This document shows, in pieces, positions 53,654 through 62,619 of a stretch of 64,000 nt of DNA. The position numbers and the translations under genes are program-made. The stretch lies in contig NZ_PVEP01000001.1 of the NCBI RefSeq assembly GCF_002973535.1, positions 1,054,001-1,118,000 on the forward strand. The letters are read 5' to 3'. The stretch's first letter is position 1. Each line of letters starts with the position of its first letter. The stretch comes from Albidovulum denitrificans (GTDB lineage: Bacteria; Pseudomonadota; Alphaproteobacteria; Rhodobacterales; Rhodobacteraceae). The notes beneath the pieces were generated by a model. The model made no database searches. It was not told where the DNA came from and saw only the letters and a list, made by a program, of their open reading frames with translations.

Positions 53654-54586
53654 TCAGGCGAATACCGGCAGCCCTTCGACCGCGCGGGCAAGATCGGCAC
53701 GGCAGGCGGCGATGATGAAATCGGTGAAGGCGCGGATCTTGGGGTCGCGCAACCGGCGATGCTGGGTCAGGCAGGTCAGTTGCACCGGCAAGGCCGGTGT
53801 TTCGCGCACCACCGGAACCAGCCGCCCGGCGCGCAGGTGATCGGCCACCTCGAAGATCGGCTTCATCACGATCCCCCGCCCGTCCAGCGCCCAGCCGGTC
53901 AGCACATCGCCGTCGTCGGTCTCGAACGGCCCGGCCACCTCGAACCGGCGCGGGCCTTCGGGGGTGCGCAGCGTCCACTGAAACTCGGGCGCGCCGGGAA
54001 AGCGCAGGTTGAGGCAATCGTGACGGTCGCGCACCATCGCCTCCCCCGTCCCCGGATCGCCCCGCCGCGCGATGTAGGAGGGCGCGGCGCAAAGGATGCG
54101 CGGGCATTCCGCCACCAGCCGCATCTTCAGCGTCGAATCCTCAAGCGTGCCAAGATGAAAGGCCATGTCCAGCCCCTCGCTTACCACGTCGATCTTGCGG
54201 TCCGACAGGCGCAGGCGGATGTCGATCTGCGGATAACTATCCTTGAACTCCGGCACATGGGGGGCGACGAACCGCCGCCCGACGCCAAGGGGGGCTGCGA
54301 CAAAGACCGTCCCGCGCAGCATCTGGGTTGAGGCCATGACGGCGGCCTCGGCATCGTCGATCGCCTCAAGGATCTTGCGCGCGCCGTCGTAGAAAAGCCG
54401 CCCGTTCTCTGTCGGTTGCAAGCGCCGCGTGGTGCGGTTGAACAGCCGGATGCCCAGATGTTTTTCCAGATCCGCGATCCGGGCCGAGGCGACGGCGGGC
54501 GATGTCCGCTGATCCCGCGCGGCGGCGGACATTGAACCAAGCTCGAACACGCGGACGAACATCTTGATGTTGTTGACGTAGGACAT
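53654..54586 (-). CDS. LysR-type transcriptional regulator
   Basis: A 310-residue LysR regulator. The N-terminal winged HTH (residues 3-60) includes MSAAARDQRTSPAVASARIA; the effector domain begins near residue 90. It is divergent from puuD, with a 119-bp gap that contains an inverted repeat. Control of urate oxidation is the obvious guess, and an effector such as urate or an intermediate would fit. It could also control something else. Confidence 0.87.
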   Translation of the reverse strand: MSYVNNIKMFVRVFELGSMSAAARDQRTSPAVASARIADLEKHLGIRLFNRTTRRLQPTENGRLFYDGARKILEAIDDAEAAVMASTQMLRGTVFVAAPLGVGRRFVAPHVPEFKDSYPQIDIRLRLSDRKIDVVSEGLDMAFHLGTLEDSTLKMRLVAECPRILCAAPSYIARRGDPGTGEAMVRDRHDCLNLRFPGAPEFQWTLRTPEGPRRFEVAGPFETDDGDVLTGWALDGRGIVMKPIFEVADHLRAGRLVPVVRETPALPVQLTCLTQHRRLRDPKIRAFTDFIIAACRADLARAVEGLPVFA

Positions 54587-54628
54587 CGACCCGCTGCCTC
54601 GCCCGATTATTCGGCACTGTTTGAAAGT

Positions 54629-54643
54629 ATTCAGATATTGAAT
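54629..54643. promoter_or_regulatory. Inverted repeat between LysR regulator and puuD
   Basis: ATTCA-N5-TGAAT lies in the AT-rich part of the divergent gap and resembles the T-N11-A box of LysR regulators. It is centred 50 bases from the LysR start and 70 bases from the puuD start. Positions fit activation of puuD and autorepression; the match is short. Confidence 0.45.
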
Positions 54644-54705
54644 GAATTATCAGGAAGATTGCGGTTGGTATAGCCTAGGATGACCGGAATGGATCGGAGA
54701 GCGGC

Positions 54706-55941
54706 ATGTACGACTTCATCGTCCTTGGCGATTGGCTGGAATTCGCGGTGCGGTGGCTGCATGTCATCACCGCGATCGCCTGGATCGGGTCGTCCTTCTA
54801 TTTCATCGCCCTCGATCTCGGCCTGCACCGCGACCGCAACCTGGCAAGCGGTGCGGATGGTGAGGAATGGCAGGTCCACGGCGGCGGCTTCTATCATATC
54901 CAGAAATATCTCGTGGCGCCCGAACGGATGCCCGACGACCTCGTCTGGTTCAAATGGGAAAGCTACGCGACCTGGCTGTCGGGCTTCGCACTTCTGTTTC
55001 TTGTCTACTACCTTGGCGCGGACCTCTTCCTTGTCGATCCGAACGTGATGGACCTGAAGATCTGGCAGGCGATTGCGATCTCTGTCGGCTCGCTGGCGCT
55101 TGGCTGGGGGCTTTACGACACGCTTTGCAAGTCGAAGCTGGGCGACAGCCCGACCACGCTGATGGTGGTCCTTTATGTCATCCTCGTCGTGATGGCCTGG
55201 GGCTATACCCACGTCTTTTCGGGCCGCGCGGCGCTTTTGCACCTTGGCGCCTTCACCGCGACGATCATGACGGCGAATGTGTTCCTGATCATCATCCCGA
55301 ACCAGAAGATCGTCGTGGCCGACCTGATCGCGGGCCGCACGCCCGACCCGAAATACGGGAAAATCGCCAAGCTGCGGTCGACGCATAACAACTACCTGAC
55401 GCTGCCGGTCATCTTCATGATGCTGTCGAACCATTACCCACTGGCCTTCGCGAGCGAATATAACTGGATCATCGCCAGCCTTGTATTCCTGATGGGCGTC
55501 ACGATCCGGCACTGGTTCAACAGCGTCCATGCGCGCAAGGGCAAGCCGCTCTGGACCTGGCTGGTGACGGTGCTGATCTTCCTTCTTGTCGCCTGGCTGT
55601 CCACCGCGCCGCTCTATCGCGCCGGGGGGGAGGCTGCCCTGCCCCTGACACCCGCGCAGCAGCGCTTTGCCGATGCGGGCGATTTCGCGGATGTGTCGGA
55701 CATCGTGCTGGGCCGCTGTTCCATGTGCCATTCGACCGAGCCGGGCTATGACGGCATCCACTATGCGCCAAAGGGCGTGATCCTTGACCGGCCCGAGGAG
55801 ATCGCCCGCTGGGCGCCCGAGATTTACCTTCAGGCGGGCCTCAGCCACGCCATGCCGCCCGCCAACGTGTCCTTCATCGAACCGGAAGAGCGGGCGAAGA
55901 TCGTCGCCTGGTATCGCGGCGTCACGCGCAACGACGGCTGA
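54706..55941 (+). CDS. puuD: Membrane urate hydroxylase PuuD (urate oxidase with cytochrome c domain)
   Basis: A 411-residue protein. About eight membrane segments cover residues 1-310 (LHVITAIAWIGSSFYFIALD starts the family signature). The C-terminal cytochrome c domain has CSMCH (C338, C341, H342) and a likely distal Met in LSHAMPPAN. PuuD oxidises urate to 5-hydroxyisourate, sending electrons through its cytochrome c to the respiratory chain rather than to oxygen. The remaining uric acid pathway genes are not in this window. Divergent from the LysR gene. Confidence 0.92.
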   Translation: MYDFIVLGDWLEFAVRWLHVITAIAWIGSSFYFIALDLGLHRDRNLASGADGEEWQVHGGGFYHIQKYLVAPERMPDDLVWFKWESYATWLSGFALLFLVYYLGADLFLVDPNVMDLKIWQAIAISVGSLALGWGLYDTLCKSKLGDSPTTLMVVLYVILVVMAWGYTHVFSGRAALLHLGAFTATIMTANVFLIIIPNQKIVVADLIAGRTPDPKYGKIAKLRSTHNNYLTLPVIFMMLSNHYPLAFASEYNWIIASLVFLMGVTIRHWFNSVHARKGKPLWTWLVTVLIFLLVAWLSTAPLYRAGGEAALPLTPAQQRFADAGDFADVSDIVLGRCSMCHSTEPGYDGIHYAPKGVILDRPEEIARWAPEIYLQAGLSHAMPPANVSFIEPEERAKIVAWYRGVTRNDG

Positions 55942-56922
55942 TCAGGGGGCGACGAAACGCCATTCGGTGATCTGGCGATAGGTCTCACCGGGGCGGAGCA
56001 GGATCGACGGGAAACACCGATGGTTCGGCGCATCGGGCCAGCCCTGCGCCTCGATCGCCACGCCCTCGCCCGCCTGCCGCCCCGGCCGGGCGGCGCCGGA
56101 CCCGTCATAGACCTGCACGCCCGGTTCCGTGGTGGACAGCGTCATGGCGACGCCCGTCGCTCCGGTCAAGGTAAGGACAGGGCGAAGCGCCACGCGCCCG
56201 TCCGACAGGCAGAAGCAATGATCGAGCGGCGGCTGCCCCGGCCCGGCCGGTTTGCCCGCGAGAAAGTCGAACACCGTCCCCGCGACCGGGGCGATCTCCC
56301 CCGTCGGCAGCACGTCGTCGGTCGCGGGCAGGTAGTGATCGGCCGCAATTTCAAGGCGATGGCCCTGCCAGCTTTCGCTGCCGTCGAGGTTCCAGTAGCT
56401 GTGGTTCGCAGCGTTGAAGAGCGTGGGGCGGTCGGTTTCCGCCACCACCTCAAGCCGCAGGCAGTCCGGTTCCGGCAGGGAGTAGGTCGCGCGGATCGTT
56501 CGATTGCCGGGAAAGCTGCCCGCGCCATGGGGCAAATCCAGCGCCAACGTCACGGCATCCGGGCCGCTTTCCTCCATCGACCACAGTTTCAGATGCGTCC
56601 CCGCCGCGCCGGAATGCAGGATGTTCGGCTGCTCCGGCCCCGGATCGAAGCGCAACACCTGCCCGCAGACCTCGGCCCGGTTGCCGCCGATCCGGTTCGC
56701 CACCGGCGCGATCAGCGAACCGTGAAAGCGCATCGCGCCTTCGTAATCCGCCACGCTGTCCGAGCCGAGCGTCAGGCTGCGCCCCACCCCGGCAAGGCGC
56801 AGGTCCTGAAGGATCGCGCCCAGCGTCAGCACCCGGACCGTCAGCGCGGCGGACCGCAACGTGGCCACCCGGACCGCTTCCGCCGCCCGCGTCCGGCCGA
56901 ATTCCGCGATCTCCACCGCCAT
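55942..56922 (-). CDS. galM: Aldose 1-epimerase family protein
   Basis: A 326-residue galactose mutarotase-type protein. The catalytic His is in NAANHSYWNLDG and a second conserved segment is RCFPSILLRPGETYRQI; a catalytic acid lies near IEAQGWPDAPN. It interconverts the anomers of aldoses. It is preceded by the PHP phosphoesterase gene with a 7-base gap and ends 1 base from puuD, which faces it. Confidence 0.9.
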   Translation of the reverse strand: MAVEIAEFGRTRAAEAVRVATLRSAALTVRVLTLGAILQDLRLAGVGRSLTLGSDSVADYEGAMRFHGSLIAPVANRIGGNRAEVCGQVLRFDPGPEQPNILHSGAAGTHLKLWSMEESGPDAVTLALDLPHGAGSFPGNRTIRATYSLPEPDCLRLEVVAETDRPTLFNAANHSYWNLDGSESWQGHRLEIAADHYLPATDDVLPTGEIAPVAGTVFDFLAGKPAGPGQPPLDHCFCLSDGRVALRPVLTLTGATGVAMTLSTTEPGVQVYDGSGAARPGRQAGEGVAIEAQGWPDAPNHRCFPSILLRPGETYRQITEWRFVAP

Positions 56923-56929
56923 GCCGCCC

Positions 56930-57847
56930 TCAGCGCCAGATCGGGTTCGACCAGGCCCGGCGGCCCGCGCGGTCGACGACCGTCACACGCAGCCAGTCCG
57001 ACCTGCCGAACCGGTCCAGCGGCACCGAGGCGCGGGTCATCGACAGCCCGTGAACCCCTTTCGCGGCCTGGCCATAGCCCTGCACGATCACCGAGGCGGC
57101 GGCCGAGCATTCCACCTCAACCGTCTTCTCCGTCACCTCGATCCGCCTGATTTCAGGGCCTTGCGTGGAATAGTTGAGACCGGACCTGAGCGCGGCGACC
57201 AGCGCCTCGGGGTCGTTCTCCTCGGCCTTGACCATGACCCAGCCACCGAAGTGGTCGGGTTCGGAGAAATGCGCGTCGTCGGTGGCGACAAGGTTGATCC
57301 GCCGCCCCTCCGACAAAAGCAGATCGTTGATCGCAAAGCCATCCGGCCTGTCGCAACCGGCCCAGCAGCCGTGATTATAGGTTTCGACCGCATGGGCGGC
57401 CTGGACGGTGCGGGCATCGGCCAGCGTCAGGCCCGACCATTGCGGATGGGCAATGGCGACGAACGCGCCCGCGTCCCGCGCCCGCCGCGCAAGGTCGGCA
57501 GCACTTTCGGACCCTTCGACCGCCTTGAAATGCGGCGCCTCGGGCGGTGCGAAATCCTCGGGCAGACCCACGGCAAGGATGTGCCACAGCTCGCCATTCT
57601 CCTGACTGCCGGTGTGAAGTTCCGCACCAGCTATGGTCGTGAACCCCTTGGCGCGAAAGGATTTCGTGTCGGTAAGGGGATAGCCGTAAAGACCGATGAA
57701 ATGGTCGGTCAGCGCCATGAAGTCATAGCCTTCGTCCCGATAGCGGCGACAGACCTCGGCAGGGTCCAACACCCCGTCGGAGCGGGTCGAATGAGTGTGC
57801 AGGTTGCCCCGATAGAACCGTCCGGGCGCGGTGAAAGCGTCGGTCAT
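56930..57847 (-). CDS. PHP-domain phosphoesterase
   Basis: The start at 57847 has an excellent RBS (gggagggg) and gives 305 residues. The metal-binding motifs of PHP phosphoesterases are in order: H17/H19 and D24 (NLHTHSTRSD), D48/H49 (ALTDHF), the E/H of AELHTG, H in AIAHPQW and D-H in VATDDAHF. Relatives hydrolyse phosphate esters, including histidinol phosphate and nucleotides. The C-terminal 90 residues form an added beta domain. The pairing with galM suggests a sugar phosphate substrate, by inference. Confidence 0.88.
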   Translation of the reverse strand: MTDAFTAPGRFYRGNLHTHSTRSDGVLDPAEVCRRYRDEGYDFMALTDHFIGLYGYPLTDTKSFRAKGFTTIAGAELHTGSQENGELWHILAVGLPEDFAPPEAPHFKAVEGSESAADLARRARDAGAFVAIAHPQWSGLTLADARTVQAAHAVETYNHGCWAGCDRPDGFAINDLLLSEGRRINLVATDDAHFSEPDHFGGWVMVKAEENDPEALVAALRSGLNYSTQGPEIRRIEVTEKTVEVECSAAASVIVQGYGQAAKGVHGLSMTRASVPLDRFGRSDWLRVTVVDRAGRRAWSNPIWR

Positions 57848-57951
57848 GCGAATCCCCTCCCACGCGCAACAGACTGCCCGAACCCGCGCCCGGCGCAATC
57901 GCCTTGACGTATCCGGCCCCGCCCGAACGGGCCGTCTTTGCCCCGCAGACT

Positions 57952-57981
57952 TGGCATCCCGGCCGAATACATGCTATTTTG
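57952..57981 (+). promoter_or_regulatory. Possible sigma70-type promoter of the Nudix gene at 58050
   Basis: TTGGCA (57952-57957) and TATTTT (57976-57981) are spaced by 18 bp, about 70 bases before the ATG. This is a pattern match in a 202-bp gap otherwise free of genes. Confidence 0.35.
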
Positions 57982-58049
57982 CCACATTCCTGCATCAGAA
58001 CAGGCGGGCGGGCGCCTTGGCACCCGACACCCGATACGGGCGGTTTGAC

Positions 58050-58496
58050 ATGAAGAAAGTGGAATTGGGCGCCGGGGCGCCACAGGAAACGCAATCGCAA
58101 TTCGCCGCGCTTTGCTATCGCAGCGCGGGCAAGGACGGTGTGGAAATCCTGCTGATCACCAGCCGGGACACCGGGCGCTGGATCATCCCGAAGGGCTGGC
58201 CGATGAAAGGCCGGAACGGGTCGGAAACCGCGCTGCGCGAGGCCTTCGAAGAGGCCGGCGTCGAGGGCAAGCCCGCCGCGACGCCGATCGGCGTTTACAG
58301 CTATGACAAGGTGCTGGACAACGGCGCGCTTCAGCCCTGCATCGTCTCGGTCTTTCCGGTCAAGGTAAGCAAGCTGCGCAAGAAATACCCCGAGGTCGGC
58401 CAACGCACCCGGCGCTGGTTCAAGCCGAAGAAGGCCGCCGAGAAGGTCAATGAAGAGGAATTGCGCGCCCTTCTGGCCAATTTCGCCCCCGCATAG
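58050..58496 (+). CDS. Nudix hydrolase (diphosphoinositol polyphosphate phosphohydrolase-like)
   Basis: A 148-residue protein starting at ATG 58050. The Nudix box is present: G in PKGWPMKGRNGSETALRE with REAFEEAGVEG following, matching Gx5Ex7REx2EExG. The FPVKVSKLRKKYPEVGQRTR end resembles the small family of polyphosphate/nucleotide pyrophosphatases. Substrate not fixed by the sequence. It is followed 61 bases later by the DUF1178 gene in the same direction. Confidence 0.87.
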   Translation: MKKVELGAGAPQETQSQFAALCYRSAGKDGVEILLITSRDTGRWIIPKGWPMKGRNGSETALREAFEEAGVEGKPAATPIGVYSYDKVLDNGALQPCIVSVFPVKVSKLRKKYPEVGQRTRRWFKPKKAAEKVNEEELRALLANFAPA

Positions 58497-58557
58497 CCCG
58501 GCTTGATTTCCCGCGCGATCTGGCCACATAGAAGGAAAGGCAACCCTTTCGACGGCC

Positions 58558-58977
58558 ATGATCCGCTACACGCTGAAATGCTCCGACGACCATGAATTCG
58601 ACAGCTGGTTCCAGTCTGCCGATGCCTTCGACCGCCTGCTGGGCGCGGGCCATGTCAGCTGCGCCCTCTGCGGGTCGTCTGAGGTCGAAAAGGTCCTGAT
58701 GGCCCCGGCCGTCCGCCCGGCGCGCAAGGCTGCCGCGCCGCTGACCGCGCCTGCGAACCCCGCCGAAGAGGCGCTGGCGAAGATGCGCCGCGCGGTCGAG
58801 GAAAACTCCGACTATGTCGGCATGAACTTCGCCGCCGAGGCCCGCGCGATCCATGAGGGCGAGGCCCCCGAACGGTCGATCTATGGCGAGGCCCGCGCGG
58901 ATGAGGCGAAGAAGCTGATCGAGGACGGCGTGCCGGTCGCGCCCCTGCCCTTCCTGCCGCGCACCAAGGCGAACTGA
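58558..58977 (+). CDS. DUF1178 family protein
   Basis: A 139-residue protein. The pattern IRYTLKCSDDHEFDSWFQSA and the cysteine pair CALCGSSEVEKVLMAPAV identify the DUF1178 family, common in alphaproteobacteria. A zinc-binding function is plausible from the cysteines (CSDD, CALC). Function unknown. Confidence 0.88.
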   Translation: MIRYTLKCSDDHEFDSWFQSADAFDRLLGAGHVSCALCGSSEVEKVLMAPAVRPARKAAAPLTAPANPAEEALAKMRRAVEENSDYVGMNFAAEARAIHEGEAPERSIYGEARADEAKKLIEDGVPVAPLPFLPRTKAN

Positions 58978-59070
58978 CGCAGCCACCCTTCGCAGACCGC
59001 CCCTTGCCCTTGCCCGCGCGCGCGCATAAGAAGCGCGCGATTTGACCATGCGGACGCAAGGGGGGCCGGA

Positions 59071-60333
59071 ATGCCGCTTCTCGTGATGAAATTCGGCGGC
59101 ACCTCGGTGGCCGATCTCGACCGCATCCGCAATGCCGCCGAGAAGGTCAAGCGCGAGGTCGAGCGCGGCTATGACGTCATCGTCATCGTCAGCGCCATGT
59201 CGGGCAAGACCAACGAACTGGTGGGCTGGGTCGAACAGACCTCGCCGCTCTACGACGCGCGCGAATATGACGCGGTCGTGGCCAGCGGCGAAAACGTGAC
59301 GGCCGGGCTGATGGCGCTGACGCTTCAGGAAATGGACGTGCCGGCCCGGTCCTGGCAGGGCTGGCAGGTGCCGATCAATACCACCTCGGCCCATGCCGCC
59401 GCGCGCTTCGTGTCGATCCCGCGCGAAAACCTCGACGCGAAATTCGCCGAAGGGTTCAAGGTCGCCGTGGTCGCGGGGTTCCAGGGCCTGAGCCATGAGG
59501 GCCGCGTCACCACGCTGGGCCGGGGCGGGTCGGATACTACGGCCGTCGCCTTCGCCGCCGCCTTCGCGGCCGAACGCTGCGACATCTACACCGATGTGGA
59601 CGGCATCTACACCACCGATCCGCGCATCACCTCGAAGGCCCGCAAGCTTGACAGGATCGCCTTCGAGGAGATGCTGGAACTGGCCTCCCTTGGCGCGAAG
59701 GTGCTGCAAACGCGGTCGGTGGAACTTGCCATGCGCTACAAGGTGCGGCTGCGCGTATTGTCCTCATTCGAGGATACCGACGAAAACTCCGGGACCCTGG
59801 TCTGCGACGAGGATGAAATCATGGAATCGAAAGTCGTCTCTGGCGTCGCCTATTCGCGCGACGAGGCAAAGATCACGCTGTTTACCATCGAGGACCGGCC
59901 CGGCGTCGCCAGCGCCATCTTCGGGCCGCTGTCGGACGCGGGCGTGAACGTCGACATGATCGTTCAGAACATCTCGGAAAAGGACTATGACGAGGCCCAT
60001 TCCGGCGCCGTCACCGACATGACCTTTTCCTGCCCCGTCAATCAGGTCGCCCGCGCCAAGAAGGCGATGGAAGACGCGATGGCCGCCGGTGAGATCAAGT
60101 ATGACGACCTTATCATCGACACCGACGTCGCCAAGATCTCGGTCGTCGGCATCGGGATGCGGTCCCATGCCGGTGTCGCCGCCCGGATGTTCGAGGCGCT
60201 TTCCGCCGAAAACATCAACATCAAGGTCATCTCGACCTCAGAGATCAAGATTTCGGTGCTGATCGACCGGAAATATATGGAACTCGCCGTGCAGGCACTC
60301 CATGATGCTTTCGAACTGGAGAAAGCGGCCTGA
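59071..60333 (+). CDS. lysC: Aspartate kinase
   Basis: A 420-residue aspartokinase that phosphorylates aspartate at the start of the lysine/threonine/methionine pathway. The kinase signature KFGGTSVADLDRIRNAA is at residues 6-22, and the C-terminal half has two ACT domains, from about residue 265 to the end, for feedback control. Monofunctional, no homoserine dehydrogenase domain. The gene precedes ptsP by 33 bases, an order common in alphaproteobacteria. Confidence 0.95.
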   Translation: MPLLVMKFGGTSVADLDRIRNAAEKVKREVERGYDVIVIVSAMSGKTNELVGWVEQTSPLYDAREYDAVVASGENVTAGLMALTLQEMDVPARSWQGWQVPINTTSAHAAARFVSIPRENLDAKFAEGFKVAVVAGFQGLSHEGRVTTLGRGGSDTTAVAFAAAFAAERCDIYTDVDGIYTTDPRITSKARKLDRIAFEEMLELASLGAKVLQTRSVELAMRYKVRLRVLSSFEDTDENSGTLVCDEDEIMESKVVSGVAYSRDEAKITLFTIEDRPGVASAIFGPLSDAGVNVDMIVQNISEKDYDEAHSGAVTDMTFSCPVNQVARAKKAMEDAMAAGEIKYDDLIIDTDVAKISVVGIGMRSHAGVAARMFEALSAENINIKVISTSEIKISVLIDRKYMELAVQALHDAFELEKAA

Positions 60334-60366
60334 CGGCGGGGGCCGTACAGGCAGTCACGGGGGGTC

Positions 60367-62613
60367 ATGCCCGAACGGACGGAAAGCGAAAGTCGCAAGC
60401 TCCTCAGGCGCTTGCGCGACTCTCTTGCGGAGCAGGGAGAGGGGCAGGAGCGGCTGGACCGTATCACCCATCTGATCGCGGATTCGATGGAGACGCAGGT
60501 CTGTTCCATCTATCTCTTCCGCGATGACGAGACGCTTGAGCTGTGCGCGACCGAGGGCCTGAAAAAGGAATCGGTCCACCAGACACGGATGCGGCTGGGC
60601 GAAGGTCTGGTCGGCCGCGTCGCCAAATCCTCGACCGCGATCAACACCGGGAACGCCCCCGCCGAACGCGGCTTCCGCTACATGCCGGAGACCGGGGAAG
60701 AGATCTATTCCTCCTTCCTTGGCGTGCCGATCCAGCGGCTGGGCGAAAAGCTGGGCGTTCTGGTCGTCCAGTCCAAGGAAGCCCGGCAGTATTCCGACGA
60801 TGAGGTCTATGCGCTGGAAGTCGTCGCCATGGTGCTGGCCGAGATGACCGAGCTTGGTGCCTTCATCGGCGAGGGCGAGGCGTTAAGCGCGCTGCACACC
60901 CATCCGGTGATGTTCCGCGGCGCGACCGGGCAGGAAGGCACGGCCGAGGGCCATGTCTGGCTGCACGAACCCCGCGTCGTCGTCACCAACATGGTCGGCG
61001 ACGACCCCGAGGCAGAGCGTGAAAGGCTGCGCGCGGCGGTCGAGAAGCTGCGGATGTCGGTCGACGATATGATCTCTCTCACCGATGCGCAGGGGACCGA
61101 ACAGCGCGAGGTGCTGGAAGCTTACCGCATGTTCGCCCATTCGCGCGGCTGGATCCGGCGGATGGAAGAGGATATCGGCCGCGGCCTGTCGGCCGAGGCG
61201 GCGGTGGAAAAGGAACAATCCGCCGCCCGCGCCCGGCTGGAAACCGTCCCCGACCCCTATCTGCGCGACCGCCTGCACGACCTTGACGACCTGTCGAACC
61301 GTCTCTTGCGGCTTCTGACCGGACAGGGGCGCGATACCGGCGCCGACATGCCCGCCGACCCGATCCTTGTCGCGCGCAATATCGGCCCGGCCGAACTGCT
61401 GGACTATGGCCGCAAGCTGAAAGGGATCGTGCTTGAGGAAGGCTCTGTCGGGTCCCACGCCGCCGTGGTGGCGCGCGCGCTGGTCATTCCGCTGGTGATC
61501 CATGCCGAACGTATCACCACCGAGGCGCTGAACGGCGACGCGATCCTGGTCGACGGCGATCAGGGCCTCGCCCATCTGCGCCCCGAAGACAGCGTCGCCG
61601 CCGCCTTCCGCGACAAGATCGCCATGCAGACCGAGGCGCAAAGCCGCTATGCCTCGCTCCGCGAACTGCCCGCTACGGCGCTTTGCGGCACCACGATCGG
61701 GCTGCACATGAATGCGGGCCTGATGGCCGATCTGCCCTCGCTGGCCGGGTCGGGGGCCGAAGGTGTGGGCCTGTTCCGTACCGAGCTGCAATTCCTGATC
61801 CGCAACCATGTCCCGAAACGCTCGGAACTGGCGGCGATCTATTCCAACGTCCTGGACGCCGCCAAGGGCAAGCGCGTGGCCTTCCGCACGCTCGACATCG
61901 GGTCGGACAAGGTGCTGCCCTACATGAAGCGGGTGGAGGAGCCGAACCCCGCGATGGGCTGGCGCGCGATCCGCGTCGGGCTGGAAAAGCCCGGCGTCCT
62001 CAGGATGCAGTTGCAGGCGCTGTTGCGCGCGGCGAACGGGCGGCCGCTGACCGTGATGTTCCCCTTCATTGCCGAATATGACGAATTCCGCGTCGCGCGG
62101 CAGATGGCCCTGGACGAGATGGAGCGCGAGCGGCGGCTGGGCCACATCCTGCCCGCGTCGCTGGAAATCGGCGCGATGATGGAGACGCCCTCACTCGCCT
62201 TCGCGCCCGACACCTTCTTCCGCGAGACCGATTTCATCTCCATCGGCGGCAATGACCTCAAGCAGTTCTTCTTCGCCGCCGACCGCGAGAATGAGCAGGT
62301 CCGGCGCCGCTATGACATGCTGAACACCAGTTTCCTGCGCTTCATTTCGCAGGTCGTTGCGCGCGTGGGGGAATTCGGCACGCCGCTTTCGTTCTGCGGC
62401 GAGGATGCGGGCCGCCCGGTCGAGGCGCTGTGCCTTGCGGCGTTGGGCGTTCGGACCCTGTCGATGCGGCCCGCCTCCATCGGCCCGGTAAAGCACCTGA
62501 TCCGCAAGGTGCGCCTCAGCGAGCTGCGCGATCTGCTGACGGCCGAGATGGCGAAGGACAGCGTCAATGTCCGCCCCGCCGTCATGGACTGGCTCGCCCG
62601 GCAGGAGATTTGA
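60367..62613 (+). CDS. ptsP: PEP-protein phosphotransferase of the nitrogen PTS (EI-Ntr)
   Basis: A 748-residue protein. The N-terminal GAF domain (residues about 30-170) is followed by the enzyme I chain. The phosphorylated histidine is H364 (SVGSHAAVVARAL); the PEP-binding and TIM-barrel part includes GVGLFRTELQFLI and FPFIAEYDEF. In the PTS-Ntr it passes phosphate from PEP to NPr and EIIA-Ntr, linking nitrogen status, K+ balance and carbon use. NPr and EIIA genes are not in the window. Confidence 0.94.
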   Translation: MPERTESESRKLLRRLRDSLAEQGEGQERLDRITHLIADSMETQVCSIYLFRDDETLELCATEGLKKESVHQTRMRLGEGLVGRVAKSSTAINTGNAPAERGFRYMPETGEEIYSSFLGVPIQRLGEKLGVLVVQSKEARQYSDDEVYALEVVAMVLAEMTELGAFIGEGEALSALHTHPVMFRGATGQEGTAEGHVWLHEPRVVVTNMVGDDPEAERERLRAAVEKLRMSVDDMISLTDAQGTEQREVLEAYRMFAHSRGWIRRMEEDIGRGLSAEAAVEKEQSAARARLETVPDPYLRDRLHDLDDLSNRLLRLLTGQGRDTGADMPADPILVARNIGPAELLDYGRKLKGIVLEEGSVGSHAAVVARALVIPLVIHAERITTEALNGDAILVDGDQGLAHLRPEDSVAAAFRDKIAMQTEAQSRYASLRELPATALCGTTIGLHMNAGLMADLPSLAGSGAEGVGLFRTELQFLIRNHVPKRSELAAIYSNVLDAAKGKRVAFRTLDIGSDKVLPYMKRVEEPNPAMGWRAIRVGLEKPGVLRMQLQALLRAANGRPLTVMFPFIAEYDEFRVARQMALDEMERERRLGHILPASLEIGAMMETPSLAFAPDTFFRETDFISIGGNDLKQFFFAADRENEQVRRRYDMLNTSFLRFISQVVARVGEFGTPLSFCGEDAGRPVEALCLAALGVRTLSMRPASIGPVKHLIRKVRLSELRDLLTAEMAKDSVNVRPAVMDWLARQEI

Positions 62614-62619
62614 TCCGGG

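Noticed and set aside
52280-54331. A 683-codon frame antisense to hisD and the LysR gene
   Set aside because: It lacks any conserved motif and crosses two genuine genes.
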